A DNA stretch of 64,000 nucleotides from Actinokineospora baliensis (GTDB taxonomy: Bacteria; Actinomycetota; Actinomycetes; Mycobacteriales; Pseudonocardiaceae): the NCBI RefSeq assembly GCF_016907695.1, contig NZ_JAFBCK010000001.1, forward strand, positions 992,001 to 1,056,000, written 5' to 3'. This document shows positions 53,030 through 61,411 of this stretch, one piece after another (within the stretch, counting starts at the first letter, position 1; each line of letters opens with the position of its first letter). The notes under the pieces were generated by a model that was given only the letters and a program-made list of their open reading frames with translations, was not told where the DNA came from and did no database searches. Made by a program: the position numbers and the translations under genes.

Positions 53030-54099
53030 TCGTACTCCTTGTGGCCTGCGACGATCGAGCGGGCGAACGCGTTGACCACGAAGGTCAGCACGAACAGCAC
53101 CAGACCGGCCGCGATGTAGGCACCGGCCCCGCGCGGGTCGTTGAACTCCTGCGCGGCGCGGGCGATCTTGGACGCGATGGTGTCGCCGCCGTCGAACAGG
53201 GTGAAGCTGAAGTGCGAGGTGGTCGAGCTGAGGATGATCAGCACGGCGATGGTCTCACCGAGCGCGCGGCCGAGGCCGAGCATCGAGGCGCTGATGTAGC
53301 CCGCGCGGCCGAAGGGCAGGACCGTGGTGCGCACGACCTCCCACTTGGTGGCGCCGAGCGCGAGCGCGCCCTCGATCTGCATCGGCGGGGTGCGGTCGAA
53401 CACCTCGCGGCTGATCGCGGTGATGATCGGCAGCAGCATCACGGCGAGCACGATGCCCGCGGTGAAGATGGTCTGGCCGATCGCCAGGTTGGAGCTGCCC
53501 TCGGCGAACAGCGGGATGAACCCGAGGTTCTCGTTGAGCCAGGTGCTGATCGGCGCGAGCGCGGGGGCCAGCACGTAGGCGCCCCACAGGCCGTAGATGA
53601 TCGAGGGGACCGCGGCGAGCAGGTCGACCAGGTAGGCGAACGGCCTGGCCAGCCTGCGCGGGGCGTACTGGGTGAGGAACAGCGCGATGCCCAGCGAGAT
53701 CGGCATCGCGATGACCAGCGCGAACACCGCGCTGAACACGGTGACCAGGAGCAGGTCGAGCACGCCGAAGGCGAGGCCGCCCTCGGGGTCGGCGTCCCAG
53801 TCGCGGCCGAACAGGAAGTTGGCCTGGTTGTCCGCGAGCGAGGGGATCGCCTGGATGAGCAGGAAGATCCCGATGAGCGCGATCATGGCGACGACGAAGA
53901 CGCCGGAACCGACGGTCAACGCCTTGAAGATCTTGTCACCCGGACGGGTGATCACCTTGGGGGGTTGGGTGGGTGTCCCACCAGAACCCTGCGGAGTGGA
54001 AATCGGTGCCTCCGGTGCGGTGTCGGGCGCCGCGCCGCCCCGGGGGCCCCTGGCTAAACCAGGGGTCCCGGGGCGTCCGACCGTGTCGGATTCGCTCAT
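53026..54099 (-). CDS. pstC: PstC, phosphate ABC permease
   Basis: A 357-residue permease. A Pro/Gly-rich cytosolic N-terminus of about 60 residues precedes TM1 ([21 protein letters not shown]). The PstC-specific helix [37 protein letters not shown] and the EAA-like loop [25 protein letters not shown] are present. ATG at 54099 lies 33 bases after the pstS stop. Codons 9-21 coincide with a very stable hairpin that could lower pstCAB relative to pstS. Confidence 0.95.
   Translation of the reverse strand: MSESDTVGRPGTPGLARGPRGGAAPDTAPEAPISTPQGSGGTPTQPPKVITRPGDKIFKALTVGSGVFVVAMIALIGIFLLIQAIPSLADNQANFLFGRDWDADPEGGLAFGVLDLLLVTVFSAVFALVIAMPISLGIALFLTQYAPRRLARPFAYLVDLLAAVPSIIYGLWGAYVLAPALAPISTWLNENLGFIPLFAEGSSNLAIGQTIFTAGIVLAVMLLPIITAISREVFDRTPPMQIEGALALGATKWEVVRTTVLPFGRAGYISASMLGLGRALGETIAVLIILSSTTSHFSFTLFDGGDTIASKIARAAQEFNDPRGAGAYIAAGLVLFVLTFVVNAFARSIVAGHKEYE
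54036..54075 (-). promoter_or_regulatory. Stable hairpin inside the start of pstC
   Basis: The sequence folds into about 17 base pairs with one bulge and one G-T pair around the loop CTAAA (plus strand). It starts about 25 bases into pstC. As RNA it could pause or end transcription after pstS, or slow decay of the pstS message. It codes for [13 protein letters not shown], so the palindrome is not required by the protein. Confidence 0.6.
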
Positions 54100-54131
54100 G
54101 TCGTTCTCGGCTCGCAGTGTGCCAGGTGGAC

Positions 54132-55259
54132 TTACGCGATGGCCTTGATGGCGTCGAGCAGCTTGGCCTGGAACTCGTTGGGCAGCGGGACGTAGCCCGC
54201 GGCGGCCAGCGCGCTCTGGCCGTCGGTGGCCGCGACGTTCAGGAACGCCTTGACGGCCTTGGCGGTGTCGGCGTCGTAGCCCTTGGAGCAGACGATCTCG
54301 TAGGTCGCGAGCACCAGCGGGTAGGCACCGGAGGTGTTGCTGGCGTAGAGGGCGTCGAGGTCGAGGACCAGGTCGTTGCCGGTGCCCTTCACCTTGGCGG
54401 ACTTGATGGCCGCCGCAGCGCCCTCGGCGCCGAGCTCGACGGCGCCGGAGCCGCTGTCGATCTTGGCGGCGTTCAGCTTCTTGTCCTGGACGTAGGACCA
54501 CTCGATGTAGCCGATGGTGCCGTCACCGGCGGCGATGGCGTCCGCGACACCCGCGGAGCCCTGGGCGCCCTGGCCGACGCCGCCGTTGAACTTCTTGCCC
54601 GCGTCCTTGGTCCACGCGCCCTTGCCCGCGGCCTTCAGGTACTTCTGGAAGTTGTCGGTGGTGCCCGACTCGTCGCCGCGGTAGATCACGGTGATCGCCT
54701 TGTCCGGCAGGGTGGCGCCGGAGTTGATGCCCGCGATGGCCGGGTCGTTCCACTTGGTGACCGCGCCGCTGAAGATCTTGGCGGCGACCTCGCCGGTCAG
54801 GGTCAGGCCGGTGACGCCGTCGACCTTGTAGGCGACGCCGACCGGGCCGAAGACCAGCGGCAGGTTCCACGCCGGGTTGCCCTTGCAGCGCTCGGCGGCC
54901 TTGTCCACCTCGCCCTTGTCCTTGTTCAGGGGCGAGTCCGAGCCGCCGATGTCGACGATGCCCGCGTTGAACTGCTTGACGCCCGCGCCGGAGCCCGACG
55001 GGGTGTAGGCCAGCTGCTGGCCGGAGCACTTGGCGCCGTAGGCGGCGACGAACGCCTCGATGGCGCCCTTCTGCGCGCTGGAACCCTCCGCGACGAGGTC
55101 CTTCTTGCCACCGCACTCGACCTGGGTCGTGGCGGTCGGCGCGGGAGCGGCGGAGTTGTTGGCACCGGGGGTGGTGTTGTTGTCGCTGCCGCACGCGGTG
55201 AGGGCGAGGGCGCCCGCCGCGACGAGGCCGAGCACGGACACTGGCCGCTTGCTGATCAC
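54132..55259 (-). CDS. pstS: PstS, phosphate-binding lipoprotein
   Basis: A 375-residue periplasmic-type phosphate-binding lipoprotein with lipobox ALTACG at residue 23. Phosphate-binding segments are [55 protein letters not shown] and [14 protein letters not shown] at 55259 follows GGAGG by 8 bases. It heads the pstSCAB operon. A PHO-box-like repeat lies about 100 bases upstream, so it should be induced by phosphate starvation through PhoP. Confidence 0.96.
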   Translation of the reverse strand: MISKRPVSVLGLVAAGALALTACGSDNNTTPGANNSAAPAPTATTQVECGGKKDLVAEGSSAQKGAIEAFVAAYGAKCSGQQLAYTPSGSGAGVKQFNAGIVDIGGSDSPLNKDKGEVDKAAERCKGNPAWNLPLVFGPVGVAYKVDGVTGLTLTGEVAAKIFSGAVTKWNDPAIAGINSGATLPDKAITVIYRGDESGTTDNFQKYLKAAGKGAWTKDAGKKFNGGVGQGAQGSAGVADAIAAGDGTIGYIEWSYVQDKKLNAAKIDSGSGAVELGAEGAAAAIKSAKVKGTGNDLVLDLDALYASNTSGAYPLVLATYEIVCSKGYDADTAKAVKAFLNVAATDGQSALAAAGYVPLPNEFQAKLLDAIKAIA

Positions 55260-55360
55260 GGTCTATTCCTCCAGGCAGGAGTTCACAGGTCGCGACGTGA
55301 CCCTACGTCCGCCGCCTCGCCGCGACGCTAGGCAGCACTAGTGGACGGCTGCCCTTGACG

Positions 55361-55383
55361 GAGTGAACAACGGGTGAACAAGC
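55361..55383 (-). promoter_or_regulatory. PHO-box-like direct repeat before pstS
   Basis: On the minus strand GCTTGTTCACCCGTTGTTCA is followed by CTC, giving two GTTCAC units 11 bases apart, the classic actinobacterial PhoP site. It is about 100 bases upstream of the pstS GTG and leaves room for a -10 region and leader. Confidence 0.75.
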
Positions 55384-55463
55384 CCGTTTTTGTAACCGTT
55401 GCGATATGCCCGTCGCCTGGTCGTGGCTTTACCGTGACCTGTACGTATGCGCTGCGTAACCGG

Positions 55464-56360
55464 TTAGACGCTCCCAGCTTCTGCACGTGCATATTGAACG
55501 TCGGCGGCCGAACGGGTGAACCCCAATCGGCTGTAAATACCAACCGCCGGGGTGTTGTCGGCCTCCACGTACAAGATGATCTCCGGTACCCCGAGCGCCG
55601 CCAGGTGCCGCAGACCGACCAGCGTCAGCGCCTTCCCCAGCCCGCCGCCCTGCGCGTCGGGGTCCACACCGACGACGTAGACCTCGCCCACCTGTCCGGA
55701 GTGGACCTTGGTCCAGTGGAAGCCGAGCACCCGGTCCCGCGCGTCGACTGCCAGGAAGAACCCGGCCGGGTCGAACCACGGCTCCGCCTCGGTCGCCTCG
55801 ACGTCGGCGACCGTCAACGACCCCTGCTCGGGGTGCCAGTCGAAGGCCCGCGCGTTCACCTCGACCACGGCGGCCTCGTCGCGCCCCGGCTCGAACGCGC
55901 GCACCCGGACGCCCTCCCGCCACACCGGCTCGGCCAACCCCGCGTCGGACAGGTCCAGCCGCATCGTCAGCAGCTCGCGAACCCGTGACAGGCCGTGCTT
56001 GTCGGCGATCTTGACGGCCGCCGGGTGGTCGCCGTGCGCCCAGAGCCGCACCCCGTCGGCGGCACGGGCCAGAACGGCGTCGACGAGCGCCGAGCCGACC
56101 CCACGACCGCGGGCGTCCGGCCGGACGAGGACCTCGGCGACCTGACGGCCGAACGAGTCGCCCCCGGTGTCGAGGTGGGCGTACCCGACCAGCTCGACGC
56201 CGTCGGTGGCCAGCAGGTGCTCACCGCCGCGGAACTCGCGCGGCAACGGCCCCTCCTCGGCCACCTCGGGGCGGCCGTCCACCGCGGCGACCGCGCGCAG
56301 CAGCGGGCGGAGCTCGGCAACGGCTTCGGGGCTGTCAGGGCGCCAGGTCAGGTCGGTCAC
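55464..56360 (-). CDS. mshD: Mycothiol synthase MshD
   Basis: A 298-residue tandem GNAT acetyltransferase making the last step of mycothiol synthesis, acetylation of Cys-GlcN-Ins. The N-terminal GNAT has VAEVLVRPDARGRGVGSALVDAVL; the C-terminal, active GNAT has VGEVYVVGVDPDAQGGGLGKALTL and ILYVEADNTPAVGIYSRLGF. It lies 27 bases after glnR and in the same direction, as in M. tuberculosis Rv0818-Rv0819 by order though not strand detail. It marks the genome as mycothiol-producing. Confidence 0.95.
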   Translation of the reverse strand: MTDLTWRPDSPEAVAELRPLLRAVAAVDGRPEVAEEGPLPREFRGGEHLLATDGVELVGYAHLDTGGDSFGRQVAEVLVRPDARGRGVGSALVDAVLARAADGVRLWAHGDHPAAVKIADKHGLSRVRELLTMRLDLSDAGLAEPVWREGVRVRAFEPGRDEAAVVEVNARAFDWHPEQGSLTVADVEATEAEPWFDPAGFFLAVDARDRVLGFHWTKVHSGQVGEVYVVGVDPDAQGGGLGKALTLVGLRHLAALGVPEIILYVEADNTPAVGIYSRLGFTRSAADVQYARAEAGSV

Positions 56361-56387
56361 CCCACCGAACCTACCCAGCGCGGACCT

Positions 56388-57119
56388 TCAGGCGTCGACG
56401 CGCCAGGCCCGGTCCGCTTCCTGGGACGGCTCGCGCCTGGCCCCGGCCTTGGGCGGCTGGACGAACTTGTAGCCGACGTTGCGCACGGTTCCGATGAGCT
56501 GCTCGTGCTCGACGCCGAGCTTGGCGCGCAGTCGCCGGACGTGCACGTCGACGGTCCGGGTGCCGCCGAAGAAGTCGTAGCCCCAGACCTCCTGCAGCAG
56601 CTGCGCGCGGGTGAACACCCGGCCCGCGTGCTGCGCGAGGTACTTGAGCAGCTCGAACTCCTTGTAGGTGAGGTCGAGCGGGCGGCCGCGCAGCCGCGCC
56701 ATGTACGTGGCCTCGTCGATGACGAGCTCGCCGAGCCGCAGGGCGCCGTCGACGGCCGCACCGGCGGGTCCGCGGGTGGTGAGCAGCCGCAGCCGGGCGT
56801 CGACCTCGGCCGGGCCCGCGGTGGGCAGCAGGATCTCGTCGATGCGCCAGTCGCTGGTGATGGCGACGAGACCGCCCTCGGTGACCACGGCCAGCACCGG
56901 GCAGCTGTCGCCGCCGCTGGTCAGCAGCCTGCAGAGGCCCTTGGCGGCGGCGAGGTCGGTGCGCGCGTCGACGATCACGGCGTCGCGCGAGCCCGCCTCC
57001 AGCAGGGCGGTCACCTCGGGTGCTTGGGTGCGCACGGTGTGCGGCAGGAGCATCAGCGACGGCACCACGGTCGCGGGCTCCGGGTCGGCGGTCAGCAGCA
57101 GCAGGTCGAGGCTCATCAC
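56388..57119 (-). CDS. glnR: GlnR, orphan nitrogen regulator
   Basis: A 243-residue OmpR-type regulator with an atypical receiver. The N-terminus [20 protein letters not shown] lacks the usual acidic pair, while [16 protein letters not shown] holds the Asp. The winged helix (about 130-220) has [20 protein letters not shown] and [20 protein letters not shown]. No cognate kinase is adjacent. GlnR controls ammonium and nitrate assimilation genes in actinobacteria, independent of phosphorylation. GTG at 57119 or ATG at 57116 follow AGAGAGG. It is divergent from lmeA. Confidence 0.92.
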   Translation of the reverse strand: MMSLDLLLLTADPEPATVVPSLMLLPHTVRTQAPEVTALLEAGSRDAVIVDARTDLAAAKGLCRLLTSGGDSCPVLAVVTEGGLVAITSDWRIDEILLPTAGPAEVDARLRLLTTRGPAGAAVDGALRLGELVIDEATYMARLRGRPLDLTYKEFELLKYLAQHAGRVFTRAQLLQEVWGYDFFGGTRTVDVHVRRLRAKLGVEHEQLIGTVRNVGYKFVQPPKAGARREPSQEADRAWRVDA

Positions 57120-57388
57120 GAGTCCGCCTCTCTTGCGTGATTCCGCTCCGCGACGTTGGGGTGCGGCCCCGGGTACCGGGGTGGCGTTTTTCGGCTGGTC
57201 AGGACCATAACCCGTCGTTCACGCAAATGTCGTGCCCGTGCCGCCGGTGTCACACGCACGCGGGCACCGAGCAACGCGACGTCGCCCGTGGACGTCCAAC
57301 GCACTGCGGGATCATGGGGGCCAGTGGTGCCGAACCGCCGTCGAGCGGGTAGGTACCCGGGGGACGCGACACACGGACAGGTGATGGG

Positions 57389-58276
57389 ATGACGACCATG
57401 ACGAACTCAGGCACGCCCGCGGGTGGGCAGGCGCCGCCACGCCGCCGGTCGAAGGCGGTGCGCAGGCTCGTCATCTCGGTGCTGGTGCTGCTCGTGCTGC
57501 TGGTCGCGGCCGACTTCGGCGCGGCGGCGGTGTTCGAGCACGAGGTGTCCAAGCGCGCGCAGCAGCAGTTCGACCTGCGCGACCACCCCTCGGTGCGGGT
57601 GGGCGGCTTCTCCTTCCTGGCCCAGGCGGTGTCCGGGGAGTACGACCTGGTGACCATCGACGCCAAGGGCGTCCCGGTGAAGGACACCCTGCGCGACGTG
57701 GACGTGCACGCCGACCTGCGCGGGGTCCAGGCGCCGCTGTCGGAGCTGGTCGGCGGGTCGCTGACCCAGGTGCCGATCCGCGAGGTGGAGGGCCAGGTGC
57801 GGATCAAGGCGGCCGACGTCAACCGGGCCATCCAGGGCAACGCCAACGAGGTCGTGTCCGCCATCACCAACCTGACCATCGACCCGGTCAGCGAGAAGGC
57901 GGTCAACACCAAGCCCGCCGAGGGCGAGGAGACCGAGGAGGACGCCACGGAGATCGCCGACCAGGAGGGCACCACCGCTGGCGTGAAGCTGTGCGGGACG
58001 GTCGGCATCGCCGGTCAGGACACCGAGCTGTGCGTGTTCTCCATCGTGTCGCTGGTCGACGGCGGGGTCGACATCGCGCCCAAGCGGCTGGAGCTGCGCA
58101 ACGGCGGCTCGGACGTGAAGCTGCCGCAGCAGATCCAGGCCAAGGTGCTGTCGCTGTTCGCCCGCCGCCTCGACCCGGGCAGCCTGCCGTTCAAGGTGAC
58201 CCCCACCGCGGTCACCGTCGAGCCCGGCGTGCTGTCGGTCAAGGGCAAGGCCGAGAACCTGGTGCTGGGCCGCTGA
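57389..58276 (+). CDS. lmeA: LmeA-like DUF2993 protein
   Basis: A 295-residue protein with an N-terminal TM/signal anchor (RLVISVLVLLVLLVAADFGAAAV, about 30-52) and a DUF2993 domain. The domain features are RAQQQFDLRDHPSVRVGGFSFLAQAVSGEYDLVTI and KLCGTVGIAGQDTELCVFSIV. In mycobacteria LmeA helps elongate the mannan chain of lipomannan; the fold binds phosphoinositide-like lipids. It holds the same place here, next to glnR and the thioredoxin gene. An acidic stretch (EGEETEEDATEIAD) near 180-195 is unusual. Its stop overlaps the next start by TGATG. Confidence 0.85.
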   Translation: MTTMTNSGTPAGGQAPPRRRSKAVRRLVISVLVLLVLLVAADFGAAAVFEHEVSKRAQQQFDLRDHPSVRVGGFSFLAQAVSGEYDLVTIDAKGVPVKDTLRDVDVHADLRGVQAPLSELVGGSLTQVPIREVEGQVRIKAADVNRAIQGNANEVVSAITNLTIDPVSEKAVNTKPAEGEETEEDATEIADQEGTTAGVKLCGTVGIAGQDTELCVFSIVSLVDGGVDIAPKRLELRNGGSDVKLPQQIQAKVLSLFARRLDPGSLPFKVTPTAVTVEPGVLSVKGKAENLVLGR

Positions 58277-58689
58277 TGACCGGGCTCTACGTCGCGTTGG
58301 GCACGGTGGCCATCGCCATGGGCATCGGTTTCCTGGTGCGGTCGCTCGGCGGCCGCACCAGGCCGTCCACGGCGGGCGAGGTGCCCGACGAGGTGCGCGC
58401 GGTGCTCGACCCGGCGGCCGCGGTGACCCTGGTGCAGCTGTCGACCGAGTTCTGCGGCACCTGCAGGCAGGCCCGTGCCGTGCTGACCGACATCGCGGGC
58501 GGCACGCCCGGTCTCGCGCACGCCGACCTCGATCTGACCGACCGGCCCGAGTTGGCGAAGCGGCTCGCGGTGCTGCGCACCCCCACGACCATCGCGGTCG
58601 ACGCGGCGGGCACCGAGCTGCTGCGCGTCGGCGGCGTGCCGAAACGTGAAGAACTGCTCACCTCGCTGCGCCCGCACCTGCCCGGCTGA
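58276..58689 (+). CDS. Membrane-anchored thioredoxin-like protein
   Basis: A 137-residue thioredoxin-fold protein with an N-terminal TM helix (GLYVALGTVAIAMGIGFLVRSL). The active site is STEFCGTCRQARAVL, C-x-x-C near residue 60, and the cis-Pro loop reads VLRTPTTIAVDAAG. The topology, whether the domain faces the cytosol or outside, is not clear. It matches the ThiX/Rv0816c position in M. tuberculosis, immediately before the sulfurtransferase operon. Translation is coupled to lmeA (TGATG). Confidence 0.88.
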   Translation: MTGLYVALGTVAIAMGIGFLVRSLGGRTRPSTAGEVPDEVRAVLDPAAAVTLVQLSTEFCGTCRQARAVLTDIAGGTPGLAHADLDLTDRPELAKRLAVLRTPTTIAVDAAGTELLRVGGVPKREELLTSLRPHLPG

Positions 58690-58782
58690 GACGGCCCCCA
58701 CCTGCGCTTTCGACGAGCGCAATGCCGAGATCGGGCATCCCACCCTGTGGACGGGCCCTCTCACGACGGTGCGGGCGCCAGG

Positions 58783-58788
58783 TAGTCT
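58783..58788 (+). promoter_or_regulatory. -10-like hexamer for the sulfur operon
   Basis: TAGTCT fits the TANNNT form and is placed so that transcription would begin near 58796, the GTG of the leader peptide. No clear -35 element is seen. Confidence 0.5.
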
Positions 58789-58795
58789 CGCCGCC

Positions 58796-58870
58796 GTGTC
58801 CAGCTTCCTGACCAGGCGCCGCGCGGTGGACTTCTGCCGCGTGCGCAGCAGCCTGTGTCGGGGCTCCTGA
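58796..58870 (+). CDS. Cysteine-containing leader peptide, leaderless
   Basis: A 24-codon open frame, VSSFLTRRRAVDFCRVRSSL then CRGS, of the putative-leader-peptide kind found before sulfur-metabolism operons in actinobacteria. A TAGTCT -10-like hexamer at 58783-58788 lies 7 bases before the GTG, so the transcript would start at or near the start codon. There is no ribosome site. Two Cys codons (TGC, TGT) fall in the second half. Stalling on scarce cysteine could change folding ahead of the DUF4395 gene 73 bases downstream. Confidence 0.75.
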   Translation: MSSFLTRRRAVDFCRVRSSLCRGS

Positions 58871-58943
58871 CCGGGCGGCCCGCCCGAGGCGTTCACCCGC
58901 CCCTGGCCGCTCACACCCACCCGTGTGCAGGTCAGGAGGCCAT

Positions 58944-59384
58944 GTGTCCACCCAGGTCGACCCCAGGGGGCCGCGTTTCGCCGCTGGTGTGACCAGCGCC
59001 GTGCTCGTCGCGGTGCTCGTCACCGGCTGGTGGCCGCTGCTGGCGGCCCAAGCGGTCGTGTTCGCGCTCGGCGGTTTCGCCGGGCTCCGCTTGTCCCCGT
59101 ACTCGGCGCTCTACCGCGCGGTCGTCGCGCCCCGGCTCGCCCCGACCGCGGAGCGCGAGGACGCCGCCCCGGTCCGGTTCGCGCAGACCGTCGGCTTCGG
59201 CTTCGCTGTCGTCGGTGTGCTCGGCTACGTGTTCGAGGTCACCGCGCTCGGCGCGGTGGCCACCGCGCTGGCACTGGTCGCCGCGCTGCTCAACGCCGTG
59301 TTCGGGTTCTGCCTCGGCTGCGAGGCCTACCTGCTGATCAACCGTCTGTCCATCAAGCAAAGGAAAGTGGGAACCGCCCGATGA
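58944..59384 (+). CDS. DUF4395 membrane protein
   Basis: A 146-residue membrane protein with four TM helices. The motif FGFCLGCEAYLLI near the C-terminus is characteristic of DUF4395, whose paired Cys (C-x-x-C) is conserved and often linked to sulfurtransferases or thioredoxins. GTG at 58944 follows AGGAGG by 4 bases. Its stop overlaps the sulfurtransferase ATG (ATGA at 59381-59384). It may carry or relay sulfane sulfur at the membrane, by inference from partners. Confidence 0.88.
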   Translation: MSTQVDPRGPRFAAGVTSAVLVAVLVTGWWPLLAAQAVVFALGGFAGLRLSPYSALYRAVVAPRLAPTAEREDAAPVRFAQTVGFGFAVVGVLGYVFEVTALGAVATALALVAALLNAVFGFCLGCEAYLLINRLSIKQRKVGTAR

Positions 59385-60214
59385 GCCGCGAAGACGTGCT
59401 GGTTACGGCCGCCTGGGCCGAGGAGAACCTCAACGCCGACGGGGTGGTGTTCGTCGAGGTCGACGAGGACGCGAGCGCCTACGACACCGGGCACATCCCG
59501 GGTGCGGTGAAGGTCGACTGGCGGCAGGACCTGCAGGACCCGGTGCGCCGGGACTTCGTCGACCGCGCGGGCTTCGAGAAGCTGCTCTCCGCCCGCGGCA
59601 TCGGCAACGACGACCTCGTGGTCCTCTACGGCGGCAACAACAACTGGTTCGCCGCGTACGCGTACTGGTACTTCAAGCTCTACGGCCACCAGTCGGTCAA
59701 GCTGCTCGACGGCGGCCGCAAGAAGTGGGAGCTCGACGGCCGCCCGCTGTCCACCGACTCGGTGAGCCGCGACGAGACCACCTACACCGCCCAGGAGCAG
59801 GACCTCTCGCTGCGCGCGTTCCGCCAGGAGGCGGTCGACGCGATCAACACCAAGAACCTGGTCGACGTGCGCTCGCCGGACGAGTTCTCCGGCAAGCTGT
59901 CCGCCCCCGCGCACCTGCCGCAGGAGCAGGCGCAGGTCAAGGGGCACATCCCGACCGCGATCAACGTGCCGTGGAGCAAGGCGGCCAACGAGGACGGCAC
60001 CTTCAAGTCCAACGACGAGCTGCGCGAGCTCTACAAGGAGGCCGGTCTCGACGAGGGCAAGGCAACCATCGCCTACTGCCGCATCGGCGAGCGCTCCTCG
60101 CACACCTGGTTCGCCCTGCACGAGCTGCTCGGCTACTCGGACGTGAAGAACTACGACGGGTCGTGGACCGAGTACGGCTCCCTGGTCGGCGTGCCGGTCG
60201 AGGTCGGCGCCTAA
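59381..60214 (+). CDS. Sulfurtransferase (thiosulfate/3-MST type)
   Basis: A 277-residue two-domain rhodanese. The N-terminal inactive domain has DTGHIPGAVKVDWRQDLQDP. The C-terminal domain has LVDVRSPDEFSG and the active-site loop YCRIGERSSHTW, where Cys carries the persulfide. C-R-I-G-E-R is close to the thiosulfate sulfurtransferase loop. It corresponds to CysA2/Rv0815c of M. tuberculosis. It is co-translated with DUF4395 upstream and followed by DUF1416 42 bases later. Confidence 0.93.
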   Translation: MSREDVLVTAAWAEENLNADGVVFVEVDEDASAYDTGHIPGAVKVDWRQDLQDPVRRDFVDRAGFEKLLSARGIGNDDLVVLYGGNNNWFAAYAYWYFKLYGHQSVKLLDGGRKKWELDGRPLSTDSVSRDETTYTAQEQDLSLRAFRQEAVDAINTKNLVDVRSPDEFSGKLSAPAHLPQEQAQVKGHIPTAINVPWSKAANEDGTFKSNDELRELYKEAGLDEGKATIAYCRIGERSSHTWFALHELLGYSDVKNYDGSWTEYGSLVGVPVEVGA

Positions 60215-60256
60215 GCAACCCCCAGGCAGGCCACCCCTGCCGACGAAAGGACAGTC

Positions 60257-60562
60257 ATGAGCTCTTGTGGAGCACCGGAGCAGGGAACCGCACTGCCCGC
60301 GAACATCGACGCGGGCAAGGAGGTCGTGCTCAACGGCAAGGTGACCAGCGGCGGCACCCCGGTCGGCGGCGCGTTCGTGCGGCTGCTCGACGCCGGCGGC
60401 GAGTTCACCGCCGAGGTCGTGTCCTCGTCCGAAGGCGACTTCAGGTTCTTCGCCGCACCCGGCGACTGGACCGTGCGCGCGCTGCACCGCAGCGGCAACG
60501 GCGAGGCCACGGTCAGCGCCGAGGGCCCCGGGCTGCACGAGGTGGCCGTCTCGGTCGGCTAG
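60257..60562 (+). CDS. DUF1416 protein (SseC-like)
   Basis: A 101-residue protein with a transthyretin/carboxypeptidase-regulatory-like beta sandwich: KEVVLNGKVTSGGTPVGGAFVRLLDAGGEF and FRFFAAPGDWTVRALHR. The N-terminus MSSCGAPEQG carries a single conserved Cys. It is the SseC2/Rv0814c counterpart, always next to the sulfurtransferase; a role in sulfur transfer is assumed from linkage. The ATG follows CGAAAGGA. A perfect 16-bp hairpin ends the operon. Confidence 0.9.
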   Translation: MSSCGAPEQGTALPANIDAGKEVVLNGKVTSGGTPVGGAFVRLLDAGGEFTAEVVSSSEGDFRFFAAPGDWTVRALHRSGNGEATVSAEGPGLHEVAVSVG

Positions 60563-60574
60563 GCGTGAGGCGTT

Positions 60575-60613
60575 GACCAGGGGCCCCGGGTGATCTTCCC
60601 GGGGCCCCTGGTC
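60575..60613 (+). terminator. Terminator of the sulfurtransferase operon
   Basis: A perfect 16-bp stem (GACCAGGGGCCCCGGG and complement) with loop TGATCTT starts 13 bases after the DUF1416 stop. Confidence 0.9.
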
Positions 60614-60664
60614 GTGCGAGCAGCGCCACGCGTGCGCGGCGGGCCCGGGCGGTATCCTCCAGCT

Positions 60665-60763
60665 GTGGAAATCTTCTTCACCTCGCTGCTGGTCCTCGTG
60701 GGCCTGTTGACCACCTGGTTCGCCGGGTACGTCGTCTACCGCCTCTACGCCGACCAGCGCTGA
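60665..60763 (+). CDS. 32-residue membrane mini-protein
   Basis: A 33-codon frame from GTG at 60665. The peptide is one TM helix (MEIFFTSLLVLVGLLTTWFA, with GTG read as Met) with a short cytosolic tail (YRLYADQR). Its TGA overlaps the ATG of the nitrobindin-like gene (TGATG), which argues strongly that it is translated. Third positions are G/C-rich. It may anchor or regulate the soluble partner; I know no family. Confidence 0.65.
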   Translation: MEIFFTSLLVLVGLLTTWFAGYVVYRLYADQR

Positions 60764-61404
60764 TGCCCGCGGACGCCACCGGTCCGGTCCCCGGCAGCGG
60801 CGACGCGGCGATCCAGGCCGCGGAGAAGCGGGCCGAGGTCACCGGGCACCGCAACCTGCCGCAGTTCGACGACCTGCCGATCCCGGCCGACACGGCGAAC
60901 CTGCGCGAGGGTCCCGCGCTGCACGACGACCTGCTGTCGCTGCTCCCGCTGGTCGGGGTGTGGCGCGGCGAGGGCGAGGTGGTCTACCCGACCATCGGGG
61001 GTCCGTTCAAGTACGGCCAGCAGCTGACCTTCGCCCACGACGGCCGCCCGTTCCTGCACTACGAGGCCAGGGCCTGGCTGCTCGACGACGAGGGCAAGGT
61101 CATCCGGCCCGCCGCGCGGGAGACCGGTTTCTGGCGCCCGCAGGCCGATGACACGATCGAGGTGCTGCTGGTGCACGCCACCGGCATCTCGGAGATCTAC
61201 TACGGCTCGCCGCGCACCCAGACGTCCTGGGAGCTCGACACCGACATCGTTGTGCGCACCTCTTCGGCGAAGGAGGTCACGCAGGCGAAGCGGCTCTACG
61301 GCCTGGTCAACGGCGGCGACCTGGCCTACGTGGAGGAGCGCGCGATGGTCGGGCAGGAGCTGCAGCCGCACACCTCGGCATACCTACGCCGCGTCGTCGG
61401 CTAA
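60763..61404 (+). CDS. Nitrobindin-like (FABP family) heme protein
   Basis: A 213-residue protein with a nitrobindin/FABP-like ten-strand barrel: PLVGVWRGEGEVVYPTI is the family signature (G-x-W-x-G-x-G), followed by FLHYEARAWLLDDEGKV and RPAARETGFWRPQADDTIEV. It should bind heme b and isomerise peroxynitrite or detect NO. It is the Rv0813c counterpart. The first 55 residues before the barrel are a less conserved extension. Its ATG overlaps the mini-protein stop. Confidence 0.88.
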   Translation: MPADATGPVPGSGDAAIQAAEKRAEVTGHRNLPQFDDLPIPADTANLREGPALHDDLLSLLPLVGVWRGEGEVVYPTIGGPFKYGQQLTFAHDGRPFLHYEARAWLLDDEGKVIRPAARETGFWRPQADDTIEVLLVHATGISEIYYGSPRTQTSWELDTDIVVRTSSAKEVTQAKRLYGLVNGGDLAYVEERAMVGQELQPHTSAYLRRVVG

Positions 61405-61411
61405 CCCCCGC

